Positions 1 through 5,890 of a DNA stretch of 5,890 bases are shown here, piece by piece. Made by a program: the position numbers and the translations under genes. Numbering within the stretch: the first letter of the stretch is position 1; each line of letters opens with the position of its first letter. The stretch is from an uncultured Eubacteriales bacterium (GTDB lineage: Bacteria > Bacillota > Clostridia > Lachnospirales > Lachnospiraceae), in the NCBI GenBank assembly GCA_902772745.1, contig CACYBV010000214.1, forward strand, positions 1 to 5,890, in the 5' to 3' direction. The notes beneath the pieces were generated by a model. That model was not told where the DNA came from and searched no databases. It saw only the letters and a program-made list of their open reading frames with translations.

Positions 1-1508
1 AGCGGGTCAAGACCCGAAACCTGGGATCCGATAAAGGCCTGCACCTGATCGAATTCCATGTTGTTCAGACGGAAAGAACTCTCCTGCCAGGTCCGGCGGA
101 TGTTCTTCTTCATATCCGTCATCACCGGAAGATCCGATTCGAGATCCCGAAGAGAAGACGAAAGGTTCCTGGTCGCGTTGATATCGTAGGCGCTGATGTA
201 AATATTTGTCTCCATCAGCGATTCGTTGTCGTTCTGCAGCGTGAACAGGAGGTTCTGCAGCGTATCGATATGGGACTCGATCTCCATCCGCTTGGAGTCG
301 ACGCCGGTCGAAGACCACTGACCTCTCAGTTCCTGCAGCGAGTGGTCGATGTTCCTCGTCGCCTTGGCGCGGTCCATCGGCTTGAACTTGATGACGACCT
401 TGGTTGCGGGGATGCTTAAGACCCCGGCAAGCCAGGAATCATCCACCATCATCGGATAGTTGACAACGCGGAAGTTGTGCGTCACGATGCGGTTCACTTC
501 GACTTTCCGCACGCGGATATCGACGGAATCGGGCTGTGCCCAGCGCACGAGATCTTCCTCACGGATCTTATTTACGTCATGTTCGTCAAAATCAATCTGG
601 TTCGAGTATTTCAGGAAAACCGCGAGTTCCCGGCTTGTGAGCCGCCGTACCTTCAGTTCGCCCGTTGTCAGCTGCTGCTGAGCGTCGCGGATCTGCATCT
701 CAAGCCTTCTCCGGTCTGCTTCGTAGAGCACGAGATAGTAGAACGGCGTGATGATGTGATCCGTTTCGGCGTAAGAGCGGAGTTCGTTGATGCGGTCGTA
801 TTTGACTTCGACACGCGCTTTCAGTTCCTCTTCCGTCAGCATACCGTTCTCGAAAGAATCACTCAGGGCTTCAAGGCCTTCGTATTCCCGGTCGAGATAG
901 CGGTCATAGATCACTGGCCGTTCGAGTTTTACGATGTTTGCACAGTAGTCAGGGGAAATCCCTCTCAGGATCCGTCCGAGACAGTTCTCGATCGAGGCGG
1001 TGCGCCGGTGTTCCGAGAAGAAACGGAACTCCACCGGTTCAATCTCTATTACTGCACCGTAATACTGGCCGTGCAGATACTCGATCTGGTCGTCGCTGAT
1101 TCCCGTAAAGGGAATGATGTCGTCCATGTTGGCGCCGGAAAGAGTTTTTCCGGAGCCTTTCGCCGATCTTTTTTTCTTTTGGCCGGCGCTTTGTTCCTCA
1201 CCGCTTTCTTCTTCCCCGAAGGCGATCAGTTCCTCATCGGTACAGGCACGGACAAACTTCCTTTTATATCCGAAGAAACTCAGTATATGTCCGAGATACT
1301 GGTAATTCGGCATCTCATCCATCCGCACGAGAAGCAGCACCGCAATTGCGACAATTGCAATGCAAAAGACCACTTTATAAGGTAAATTGGAAGCGATTAC
1401 CAGAATCAGAAGGCCGATGCCGACGCCGCCCACGATGATGTCACCGATTGTGACACCGCGGAACAGCTCGACACGGACCTTTGTTTTTTCAGGTATCATT
1501 CTCTGCAT
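1..1508 (-). CDS. VirB4-family T4SS ATPase with fused N-terminal PrgI-like membrane domain (partial, N-terminal 502 aa)
   Basis: VirB4 proteins are the inner-membrane-associated ATPases that power conjugative T4SS channels. The frame is open from the ATG at 1508 to the left edge, so the C-terminal half with the Walker A/B motifs is not visible. Residues 1-85 resemble PrgI (VirB3-like): a short basic N-terminus, the FRGVT segment at 16-20, two hydrophobic helices (about 22-41 and 45-62), then an amphipathic stretch. A low-complexity acidic-then-basic linker covers about 98-125. From about 130 the chain looks like the VirB4 N-terminal domain, with GAVIEIEPVEFRFFSE at 151-166 and a charged helical segment at 203-285. 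A TGA eight codons after which no other start occurs excludes an upstream start. An AAAAAGGCAGG Shine-Dalgarno-like stretch lies 10 bases before this ATG. The ATG at codon 4 (1499) is possible but has a weaker site. The family call rests on sequence character and on position after a VirB6-like gene. Confidence 0.85.
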   Translation of the reverse strand, partial: MQRMIPEKTKVRVELFRGVTIGDIIVGGVGIGLLILVIASNLPYKVVFCIAIVAIAVLLLVRMDEMPNYQYLGHILSFFGYKRKFVRACTDEELIAFGEEESGEEQSAGQKKKRSAKGSGKTLSGANMDDIIPFTGISDDQIEYLHGQYYGAVIEIEPVEFRFFSEHRRTASIENCLGRILRGISPDYCANIVKLERPVIYDRYLDREYEGLEALSDSFENGMLTEEELKARVEVKYDRINELRSYAETDHIITPFYYLVLYEADRRRLEMQIRDAQQQLTTGELKVRRLTSRELAVFLKYSNQIDFDEHDVNKIREEDLVRWAQPDSVDIRVRKVEVNRIVTHNFRVVNYPMMVDDSWLAGVLSIPATKVVIKFKPMDRAKATRNIDHSLQELRGQWSSTGVDSKRMEIESHIDTLQNLLFTLQNDNESLMETNIYISAYDINATRNLSSSLRDLESDLPVMTDMKKNIRRTWQESSFRLNNMEFDQVQAFIGSQVSGLDP

Positions 1509-1518
1509 GGGACTCTGA

Positions 1519-1529
1519 CCTGCCTTTTT
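1519..1529 (-). promoter_or_regulatory. Ribosome-binding site of the VirB4-like gene
   Basis: On the minus strand this reads AAAAAGGCAGG. The nearer AGG lies 10 bases before the ATG at 1508, slightly long but usable. The ATG at 1499 would be 19 bases from it, which favours 1508 as the start. Confidence 0.45.
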
Positions 1530-1602
1530 CTCGATGTATCATTCCTGTCCCGGACGGGCGGAAATACAGGATTTTCTCCGTTCCGTTATTCCGATTTTCA
1601 GG

Positions 1603-1624
1603 GAAGAGGCCTTCCGGCCTCCCC
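1603..1624 (-). other. GC-rich intercistronic hairpin with GNRA-type loop
   Basis: On the minus strand the arm GGGGAGGCC pairs with GGCCTCTTC across a GGAA loop. That gives 9 pairs, of which two are G-U, and GGAA fits the stable GNRA tetraloop pattern. The following minus-strand bases (CCTGAAAATCGG) have no run of U, so it does not look like an intrinsic terminator. It lies 54 bases after the virB6-like stop codon and 94 bases before the VirB4 start. It could stabilise a processed mRNA end or lower downstream expression; either role is inference. Confidence 0.5.
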
Positions 1625-1678
1625 TTATCCCGGGTTTCCCGCGTTCTATAAAAGCGCTCAATTATGCCGCTGGCTGCC

Positions 1679-3955
1679 TCAGAGGTTTCTCATACTCCTC
1701 TGGCTGAACGAGCCGGCCCTTCTTCTCTGCGGCTGCTGGCCCTGAGGCGGGCCCTGCTGCGGACCCTGACCGCCCTGCTGCGGGCCTTGGCCGCCCTGCT
1801 GCGGACCCTGGCCGCCCTGCTGCGGGCCCTGGCCGGCGCGTCTCCCGCCAGGGCCGCCGACCCCGGCGCCTGCGCCCGGACCGCCGCCTCCCGGCGGCTG
1901 GTCGAATCCGAAACGGTGCCGGAGGTTCCGCGAACCGGCACCCGCACCGCCGCCTCCGGCGCCTTCGTCTCCCTGGTAACGTCTGGGAAGCGGCGGCGCA
2001 ACGAAGTTGTTGTTGTTGCGGTTGTTGCCGTTATTGTTGTTCGGATTCTGGTTCTGGTTCTGATTCTGGTTGTTGTTGTTCGGGTTCAGGTTATTATTGT
2101 TATTGTTGTTCGGGTTTTGGTTATTGTTATTCGGGTTCTGGTTATTATTGTTGTTCGCATTCTGCGGACCCTCCAGCCACTGCCGGTCTTCGGGATGCGC
2201 ATCCAGATACTGCTTCTGGTATTTCGCAGAGGAAATCTTCTCCTTGATTGCCTTCTCGTTTCTGGACTGCTGTCCGCCGGTGCCGAGCTTCGACCACTTA
2301 TCAGCGAGTTCCTTGAATGGCCGTTTGATCCGGTTTGTCAGGGGCTTCGCGGCAAAAGCACCGACCGCGAGCGCCTTGCCGCCGACGTATTTGCCGGTTC
2401 CGATTGCTGCGCCTGCGACAGCCTTGCCGGCGCCGATCGCGGAACCGATCGCCTTTCCTGCAGAGGAGCTCATATCGCCGGCCTGGATCGACTGCCAGCC
2501 GGCGCTGTCTGCGAGAATACCGGTCAGGAGGCCGGTGGCCTTCTTTGCAACTTCAAAACCGGCGTAGACCATGATGAACTTTGCGAACATGTTCATGTAT
2601 TTCGAATTCTCAAAGAGCACAAGGTCCGGATCCATGACAAGCGGAAGGTAAATGTCCAGGAGCCGCATCGCGATCACCGTACCGAAAACCGACAGGGCCT
2701 GAATCAGGAAAGCCGTGGTCCACTGTTTGAACTTCCCGCCCTGATCAAGCGGCGCTGCCGCAATGATTGGCGGCGCGATGATGTACAGGAAGATCATGTT
2801 GAAGATTCTCGCGACACAGTTCATGATAATGACTACAAGGTCGAAAATACAGGCGACCGCCATCATCCAGACCAGGATGTAGTCCGTCTTGAAGCCGATG
2901 TCGAAATCCTCTTTCACGTTATCGAGATTATAAACCGATTTGCCGTCTTCATAGTAGTACGGGCCGCGGAGCGCGTCGTCATGCTGCGGTTTCACGTTGT
3001 ATTCCGGATTCTTGGCGGCGCTCAGCGTACCCATCAGGAACACCAGACGGTCCAGATGGAACTTCTCTTCCGAGCTGTACTTCTTGGCAATCCGGTCTCT
3101 CGCCGACACATACTTGTTGTTCGCCAGGAAATCCATTACATAGGTCAGTGCCTCTGAGACATTCTCATTATACTGATCGACGGCAAGTTCCTTGGAGAGG
3201 TCCGACGAACGCGCGATTCTCGCGAGAAGCGACTGCCAGGACTCGACCACATTGCCGTTCTCGTCCACTTTATAATAATCATATACGAAGACCTTGCGTT
3301 CCTGCAGGTAGTACATGTCCGAGCGTATCGCATTATAACAGGAGTTCAGGTTGTACCGGTTGTTCGAAGACTTGATCAGCGAATAATTGCCGATCGTGAG
3401 GAGCACCCTTCCCATGGCGGCATACTCCTCGTCCGTAAAGACTTTTTCGTCCGGCTCGTCCAGGTGCTCCGCGTTGTTGAAGATAAAGTTCACCTGCTGC
3501 ATCAGGACGTTGGTGCCCTCGATGACAACGTTCATGATCACCGTAAGGCCGATAATGATCACAATGCTCCGAAAAGCCGCCGTCAGGATCTGCCCGAGAG
3601 ACCGCTGCTCCCGGTCCGAGATGTCGAACATCTTCTTGATAACCGCCCAGATCGTGAACCCGAATGTCAGCGCAATACCGATCCCGGCCATCGCCCAGTA
3701 AACATTGCTGATGACCTTATTGTTGAAAAAAATATTGATCAGGTAGTCGGGTTCTCCCGCGTACTTGACTTTCGTCTGCCCGGAAAAGACCTCGAAGAGC
3801 TGATACAGGATATTGATCACCTGACACAGCGCGCGTTCCAGGTAATAAAATATTTTAAAGAGTGTCGCGTTCAGGATGCTCTCGAGAAGCGATGATATAC
3901 CGTCCCCGAGAAGGTCGCTGACGCCGCCGAATAAGGTGTCAAACAAGGCTGCCAC
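1679..3955 (-). CDS. VirB6/TrbL-like polytopic T4SS channel protein with long low-complexity tail
   Basis: VirB6-family proteins form the inner-membrane part of the conjugative DNA channel. This 758-residue protein has hydrophobic segments at about 84-106, 128-150, 358-380, 384-401, 412-432 and 453-475. A large soluble region (about 155-355) lies between the second and third, and a semi-hydrophobic helix is possible near 30-55. The stretch IIAPPIIAAAPLDQGGKFKQW (392-412), with its P-L-D...F-K-x-W pattern, is typical of Gram-positive VirB6-like proteins. A Gly/Ala segment (about 499-536, repeated GKA motifs) follows, then a basic helical segment. The tail is low complexity: 37 Asn and 6 Gln within 601-650, Gly-rich stretches at 662-705, and four GQGPQQG heptads at 708-735. 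The first in-frame start is GTG at 3955; the upstream gene's TAA lies in the same frame eight codons before it. TTG at codon 4 (3946) is also plausible. The gene starts 24 bases after its upstream neighbour. Confidence 0.85.
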   Translation of the reverse strand: MAALFDTLFGGVSDLLGDGISSLLESILNATLFKIFYYLERALCQVINILYQLFEVFSGQTKVKYAGEPDYLINIFFNNKVISNVYWAMAGIGIALTFGFTIWAVIKKMFDISDREQRSLGQILTAAFRSIVIIIGLTVIMNVVIEGTNVLMQQVNFIFNNAEHLDEPDEKVFTDEEYAAMGRVLLTIGNYSLIKSSNNRYNLNSCYNAIRSDMYYLQERKVFVYDYYKVDENGNVVESWQSLLARIARSSDLSKELAVDQYNENVSEALTYVMDFLANNKYVSARDRIAKKYSSEEKFHLDRLVFLMGTLSAAKNPEYNVKPQHDDALRGPYYYEDGKSVYNLDNVKEDFDIGFKTDYILVWMMAVACIFDLVVIIMNCVARIFNMIFLYIIAPPIIAAAPLDQGGKFKQWTTAFLIQALSVFGTVIAMRLLDIYLPLVMDPDLVLFENSKYMNMFAKFIMVYAGFEVAKKATGLLTGILADSAGWQSIQAGDMSSSAGKAIGSAIGAGKAVAGAAIGTGKYVGGKALAVGAFAAKPLTNRIKRPFKELADKWSKLGTGGQQSRNEKAIKEKISSAKYQKQYLDAHPEDRQWLEGPQNANNNNNQNPNNNNQNPNNNNNNNLNPNNNNQNQNQNQNPNNNNGNNRNNNNFVAPPLPRRYQGDEGAGGGGAGAGSRNLRHRFGFDQPPGGGGPGAGAGVGGPGGRRAGQGPQQGGQGPQQGGQGPQQGGQGPQQGPPQGQQPQRRRAGSFSQRSMRNL
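1751..1834 (-). repeat. Four tandem 21-bp units encoding GQGPQQG
   Basis: Units lie at 1751-1771, 1772-1792, 1793-1813 and 1814-1834 and differ by only a few bases. Each encodes the same heptapeptide (residues 708-735 of the VirB6-like protein). The third codon alternates GGC, GGT, GGC, GGT along the gene, so units 1/3 and 2/4 are closest to each other. This fits duplication of a 42-bp pair. Unit number may vary between strains through slippage. Confidence 0.9.
2006..2155 (-). repeat. Asn/Gln-rich tract in the VirB6-like tail
   Basis: It encodes residues 601-650: 37 Asn and 6 Gln of 50, built from runs such as NNNNQNP (602-608 and again 609-615) and QNQNQNQNP. Asn codons are a mix of AAC and AAT, so this is not a simple trinucleotide microsatellite at DNA level. 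That suggests the amino-acid composition is under selection. On the plus strand the same bases read as Val-rich nonsense. Confidence 0.9.
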
Positions 3956-3964
3956 CTGCCTTTC
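3952..3964 (-). promoter_or_regulatory. Ribosome-binding region of the VirB6-like gene
   Basis: The minus strand reads GAAAGGCAGGTGG. GAAAGG lies only 3 bases before the GTG at 3955. AGGTGG (3952-3957) lies 5 bases before a TTG at 3946, a more usual spacing. The start is therefore GTG at 3955 or TTG three codons later; both give essentially the same protein. Confidence 0.45.
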
Positions 3965-3979
3965 GTAATCATTCTGTAA

Positions 3980-4993
3980 TTAGCCGATTTTCAGACTCTT
4001 TCTCCTTATCATCACATAGATGCCGATGCCCAGAAGAAGTGCTGCCGCAAGCAGAACAAAGAGGATGCTGCTGATGTTGAAATACATCATGACCCGGTAC
4101 TGATACTCCGTCATGTTGCCGGCCGCATCATAAGCCCGGATCACATAATAGCCCGAATCCCTCAGCGAATAGGAGCCGTCACTTTCCGCCCGGACCGAAA
4201 CGTTTTCACCGTCCTGGAGGACTACGACCGAACCGCCTTCTTCAACGCCGGTGAAATTCAGCGCTGAACGCACCTGATTCTCGGAATTGATTTTCCCTGA
4301 AAACTCCAGGGTCGGCGGCGTCCGGTCCACCGTAATCTCCAGTGTGTAGACCCGTTCCGAAGCGCCGCAGATATAGCTCAGTATGTAATTGCCTTCTGAC
4401 TCGAGGTCCGCGCCGTAGCGGGTATAATTGTATCCGGAACCGTTCAGTTTCGCGTCCGACATATAAAACCCTTCCGGCACATTAAAATGCTGCAGACCGT
4501 TTGTGCTTTTCCTGAGGATCGTAAAAGCGAACAGCCGGGTGAAATCCGCACCGGACTGTGTCGAGACGATGTATTCGCCGGGTTCCTTCACGGCCTCGAT
4601 TTTTCCGGTCAGAAGCGATCCGTCCTTGTAAACGACGATCGACGAATCCGCCGCGGTTGAAATGGCCACGGAATCCTTCGTATACATACCGTCCGCAGCC
4701 GTGCTCCGGACTTCGGCGAGACCGTTGTTGAAGGAGTAGACGTAATAGCCGGTATCCTTGTCATACTCCATGTTCTCCGACAGACGGATCCGGCCGTTTT
4801 CCTTCTTTTCACCCTCGCGTACCGGCTCGCTGGTTTCGGGATCCAGGGGGCCGGTATAGGTAAAATCATCATCCGGATCCTGGTCCTCCGCTGCGCAGAC
4901 GCTCAGGGAAAAACCCGCAAGCACCGCAGAGAGGAAAAGGATCCCCGCCGCGGTGAGCCTGATGATGCTTTTTCTGATGAAGCCCTGTTTCAT
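3980..4993 (-). CDS. Secreted, membrane-anchored protein with Ig-like domain(s), T4SS-associated
   Basis: I do not recognise a named family. The 337-residue protein starts with a signal peptide: basic residues at 2-12, a hydrophobic core at about 13-32, and probable cleavage near VCAA at 32-35. It ends with one membrane helix (about 306-328) followed by RRKSLK, so the body should be outside and the tail in the cytoplasm. An acidic, Pro-containing spacer covers about 36-65. Residues about 75-220 are predicted beta-rich and may hold one or two Ig-like folds. Residues 222-301 show a bacterial Ig-like pattern: VDRTPPTLEF, then GYYVIRAYDAAGNMTEY. The ATG at 4993 has a good AAAGGA site 8 bases before it. 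The gene lies 39 bases after the upstream gene and 24 bases before the VirB6-like gene, so co-expression with the channel is likely. A role in cell contact or as an external T4SS part is inference. The cysteine at 33 sits in a poor lipobox (LSVC), so a lipoprotein is unlikely. Confidence 0.85.
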   Translation of the reverse strand: MKQGFIRKSIIRLTAAGILFLSAVLAGFSLSVCAAEDQDPDDDFTYTGPLDPETSEPVREGEKKENGRIRLSENMEYDKDTGYYVYSFNNGLAEVRSTAADGMYTKDSVAISTAADSSIVVYKDGSLLTGKIEAVKEPGEYIVSTQSGADFTRLFAFTILRKSTNGLQHFNVPEGFYMSDAKLNGSGYNYTRYGADLESEGNYILSYICGASERVYTLEITVDRTPPTLEFSGKINSENQVRSALNFTGVEEGGSVVVLQDGENVSVRAESDGSYSLRDSGYYVIRAYDAAGNMTEYQYRVMMYFNISSILFVLLAAALLLGIGIYVMIRRKSLKIG

Positions 4994-5001
4994 TATTCCG
5001 A

Positions 5002-5007
5002 TCCTTT
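5002..5007 (-). promoter_or_regulatory. Ribosome-binding site of the Ig-like protein gene
   Basis: The minus strand reads AAAGGA, with 8 bases to the ATG at 4993. It is the best Shine-Dalgarno site in the window and fixes the start. Confidence 0.7.
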
Positions 5008-5032
5008 CGTCTCCGTGATGAATTCACCGGAA

Positions 5033-5890
5033 TCAATTGCAAAAATACATATCCGTCCGAGGCGCTTCCTGCGTTCTCAGGGTAACTTTCGTATATCCCA
5101 CATACTCTTTGAAACAATAATAAATTCGGGATTTCCCGTTTCCGTATACAGCATCTTTTGCAACATTTGCTGCATAGGAAGACTGGACGTTCCCTAATCC
5201 GGGGTAATAGGCGGGGACCGTTTTGTAAACATCCGAATACGACCCCAATGTGACTTCCGCCTTCGTGAGGATGTAGCCGCCGTCCTCGATGTCATAGCCG
5301 GCAAGGACCACACTGTCATTTCCGCGGTTCTCAATCGTATAGCTGTTCGCAACATATAAATTTGTTGCGAGGATCGCGCCGTAATTCACAACTTGCGCGG
5401 TCGATCCGAGGCGGAGTCCCTGAGTACCGCCGGCATGCATCTTGCAGCCCGGCATCACGATGATCGTGCCGTCGCAGAGGATTCTTCCCGCATGTTCTCC
5501 TTCGGTGTTGTTAAAGGTCGCCAGCACGCCGTTTCCGAGGCGTTCGCTGTCCATCACGAGGAGTGTGCCGCCCTTTTTGACCCTGATCGTACCGTTGTTG
5601 ACGACCCAGCCGGAGACGGCTAAAACGCCGCCGTCCTCGATCGTGACCGTCACGCCTTTGTCGATGCAGATCGGGCCGTCGAGATTGCTGGTCTGGCCGT
5701 TTTGGACAGTAAAATCCCCCTTCAGGAAACTCATCGGCATCGTCGTGGCGTAGGCGAGGTCAAAGGAATAACTGTCGCCTGCAACGCCGCCGTTTTCGTA
5801 GACATACCGTTCGCTGATGCTGAAATCCGCGTCGCCTTTTCCGGCATCGGTCCAGCCGTGCGAGAAGAAGCCTCTGTCGGGTTCATGACC
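5033..5890 (-). CDS. Beta-helix/adhesin-like surface protein (partial, C-terminal 285 aa)
   Basis: The frame is open from the right edge to a TGA at 5033-5035; the start lies outside the window. The ATG at 5740 is an internal Met, because the 50 codons before it are open and read as ordinary protein (for example FSISERYVYENGGVAGDSY). Fragment residues about 60-200 are short beta-strand turns rich in G, V, I, N and D with repeated patterns such as GVTVTIEDGGVLAV, GTIRVKKGGTLLVM and GTIIVMPGCKMHAGG. That resembles a right-handed beta-helix of the adhesin or polymorphic surface-protein type. The last 85 residues are Tyr-rich, with no visible membrane helix, LPxTG motif or repeat anchor. I cannot name a family, and any N-terminal signal or binding domain is unseen. 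Its position at the head of a T4SS gene run suggests a secreted partner of the conjugation machinery, but this is inference. Confidence 0.8.
   Translation of the reverse strand, partial: GHEPDRGFFSHGWTDAGKGDADFSISERYVYENGGVAGDSYSFDLAYATTMPMSFLKGDFTVQNGQTSNLDGPICIDKGVTVTIEDGGVLAVSGWVVNNGTIRVKKGGTLLVMDSERLGNGVLATFNNTEGEHAGRILCDGTIIVMPGCKMHAGGTQGLRLGSTAQVVNYGAILATNLYVANSYTIENRGNDSVVLAGYDIEDGGYILTKAEVTLGSYSDVYKTVPAYYPGLGNVQSSYAANVAKDAVYGNGKSRIYYCFKEYVGYTKVTLRTQEAPRTDMYFCN

Larger units (their letters stand above)
1509..1678 (-). other. 170-base gap between virB6-like and virB4-like genes
   Basis: This is the longest gap in the cluster; the others are 24 and 39 bases. It contains the hairpin at 1603-1624, a weak interrupted inverted repeat (CCTGT at 1544-1548 with ACAGG at 1566-1570, enclosing CCCG/CGGG), and a purine-rich ribosome-binding stretch at 1519-1529. 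I see no convincing -35/-10 pair on the minus strand and no U-tract after either inverted repeat. Read-through transcription from the virB6-like gene into virB4 is therefore the simplest reading. No credible small gene is present. Confidence 0.6.

Noticed and set aside
7..318. 103-codon minus-strand frame
   Set aside because: It is a different frame inside the VirB4-like gene, has an unusual Arg-rich composition and is a shadow.
477..1385. 302-codon open frame on the plus strand
   Set aside because: It is antisense to the VirB4-like gene, which has the coherent protein and operon position.
1489..1542. 17-codon minus-strand leader-like frame (ATG at 1542, stop overlapping virB4 codons) whose first bases ATGATAC repeat at virB4 codon 4
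   Set aside because: AGGA lies directly against the ATG, too close for a normal ribosome-binding site, and the shared stretch is only 7 exact bases plus A-rich sequence. Likely chance.
1544..1570. Interrupted inverted repeat CCTGT/ACAGG around CCCG/CGGG as a possible terminator
   Set aside because: There is a 7-base one-sided bulge, and no U-tract follows on either strand.
1751..1834. Possible CRISPR-like array
   Set aside because: The units are contiguous with no spacers and stay in frame with the coding sequence, so this is a protein-coding tandem repeat.
1664..3157. 497-codon open frame on the plus strand
   Set aside because: It is antisense to the VirB6-like gene. Its long Val/Ile/Leu runs are the complement of the Asn tract, its Leu/Ala/Arg repeats are the complement of the GQGPQQG repeats, and it has no family-like pattern.
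3464..3895. 143-codon plus-strand frame
   Set aside because: It is antisense to the membrane-spanning N-terminal part of the VirB6-like gene, with His/Asp/Arg-rich shadow composition.

Overview
The window shows four protein genes, all read on the minus strand, so transcription runs from right to left. Both outer genes run off the window. The organism looks like a Gram-positive Firmicute, probably a Clostridia/Lachnospiraceae-type gut or rumen bacterium. The reasons are purine-rich Shine-Dalgarno sites such as AAAGGA, secreted and membrane proteins built for a single-membrane envelope, fairly GC-rich codon use, and the Gram-positive type of conjugation machinery. That assignment is an inference; no taxonomic marker gene is present.

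Layout in transcription order: (1) 5890-5033, the C-terminal 285 residues of a beta-strand-rich protein that looks like a beta-helix or adhesin-type surface protein. (2) 4993-3980, a 337-residue secreted protein with a signal peptide, Ig-like domain(s) and one C-terminal membrane anchor. (3) 3955-1679, a 758-residue polytopic VirB6/TrbL-like channel protein of a type IV secretion system (T4SS). Its C-terminal tail is very unusual: a 50-residue Asn/Gln tract, Gly/Pro-rich stretches and four exact GQGPQQG heptads. (4) 1508 to beyond base 1, the first 502 residues of a VirB4-family conjugation ATPase carrying a PrgI-like two-helix membrane domain fused to its N-terminus. The Walker-motif ATPase half lies outside the window.

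Gaps between genes are 39, 24 and 170 bases, which suggests one operon. The 170-base gap before virB4 holds a GC-rich hairpin with a GNRA loop but no U-tract. The order VirB6, PrgI domain, VirB4 matches prgH-prgI-prgJ of pCF10 and related Gram-positive conjugative elements, with PrgI and VirB4 merged here into one chain. The window is therefore most likely the conjugation module of an integrative and conjugative element or plasmid. The two surface proteins just upstream may be accessory parts such as an adhesin, a cell-contact factor or an external channel component. No relaxase, coupling protein, integrase, origin of transfer, tRNA, rRNA, CRISPR array or insertion sequence is visible.
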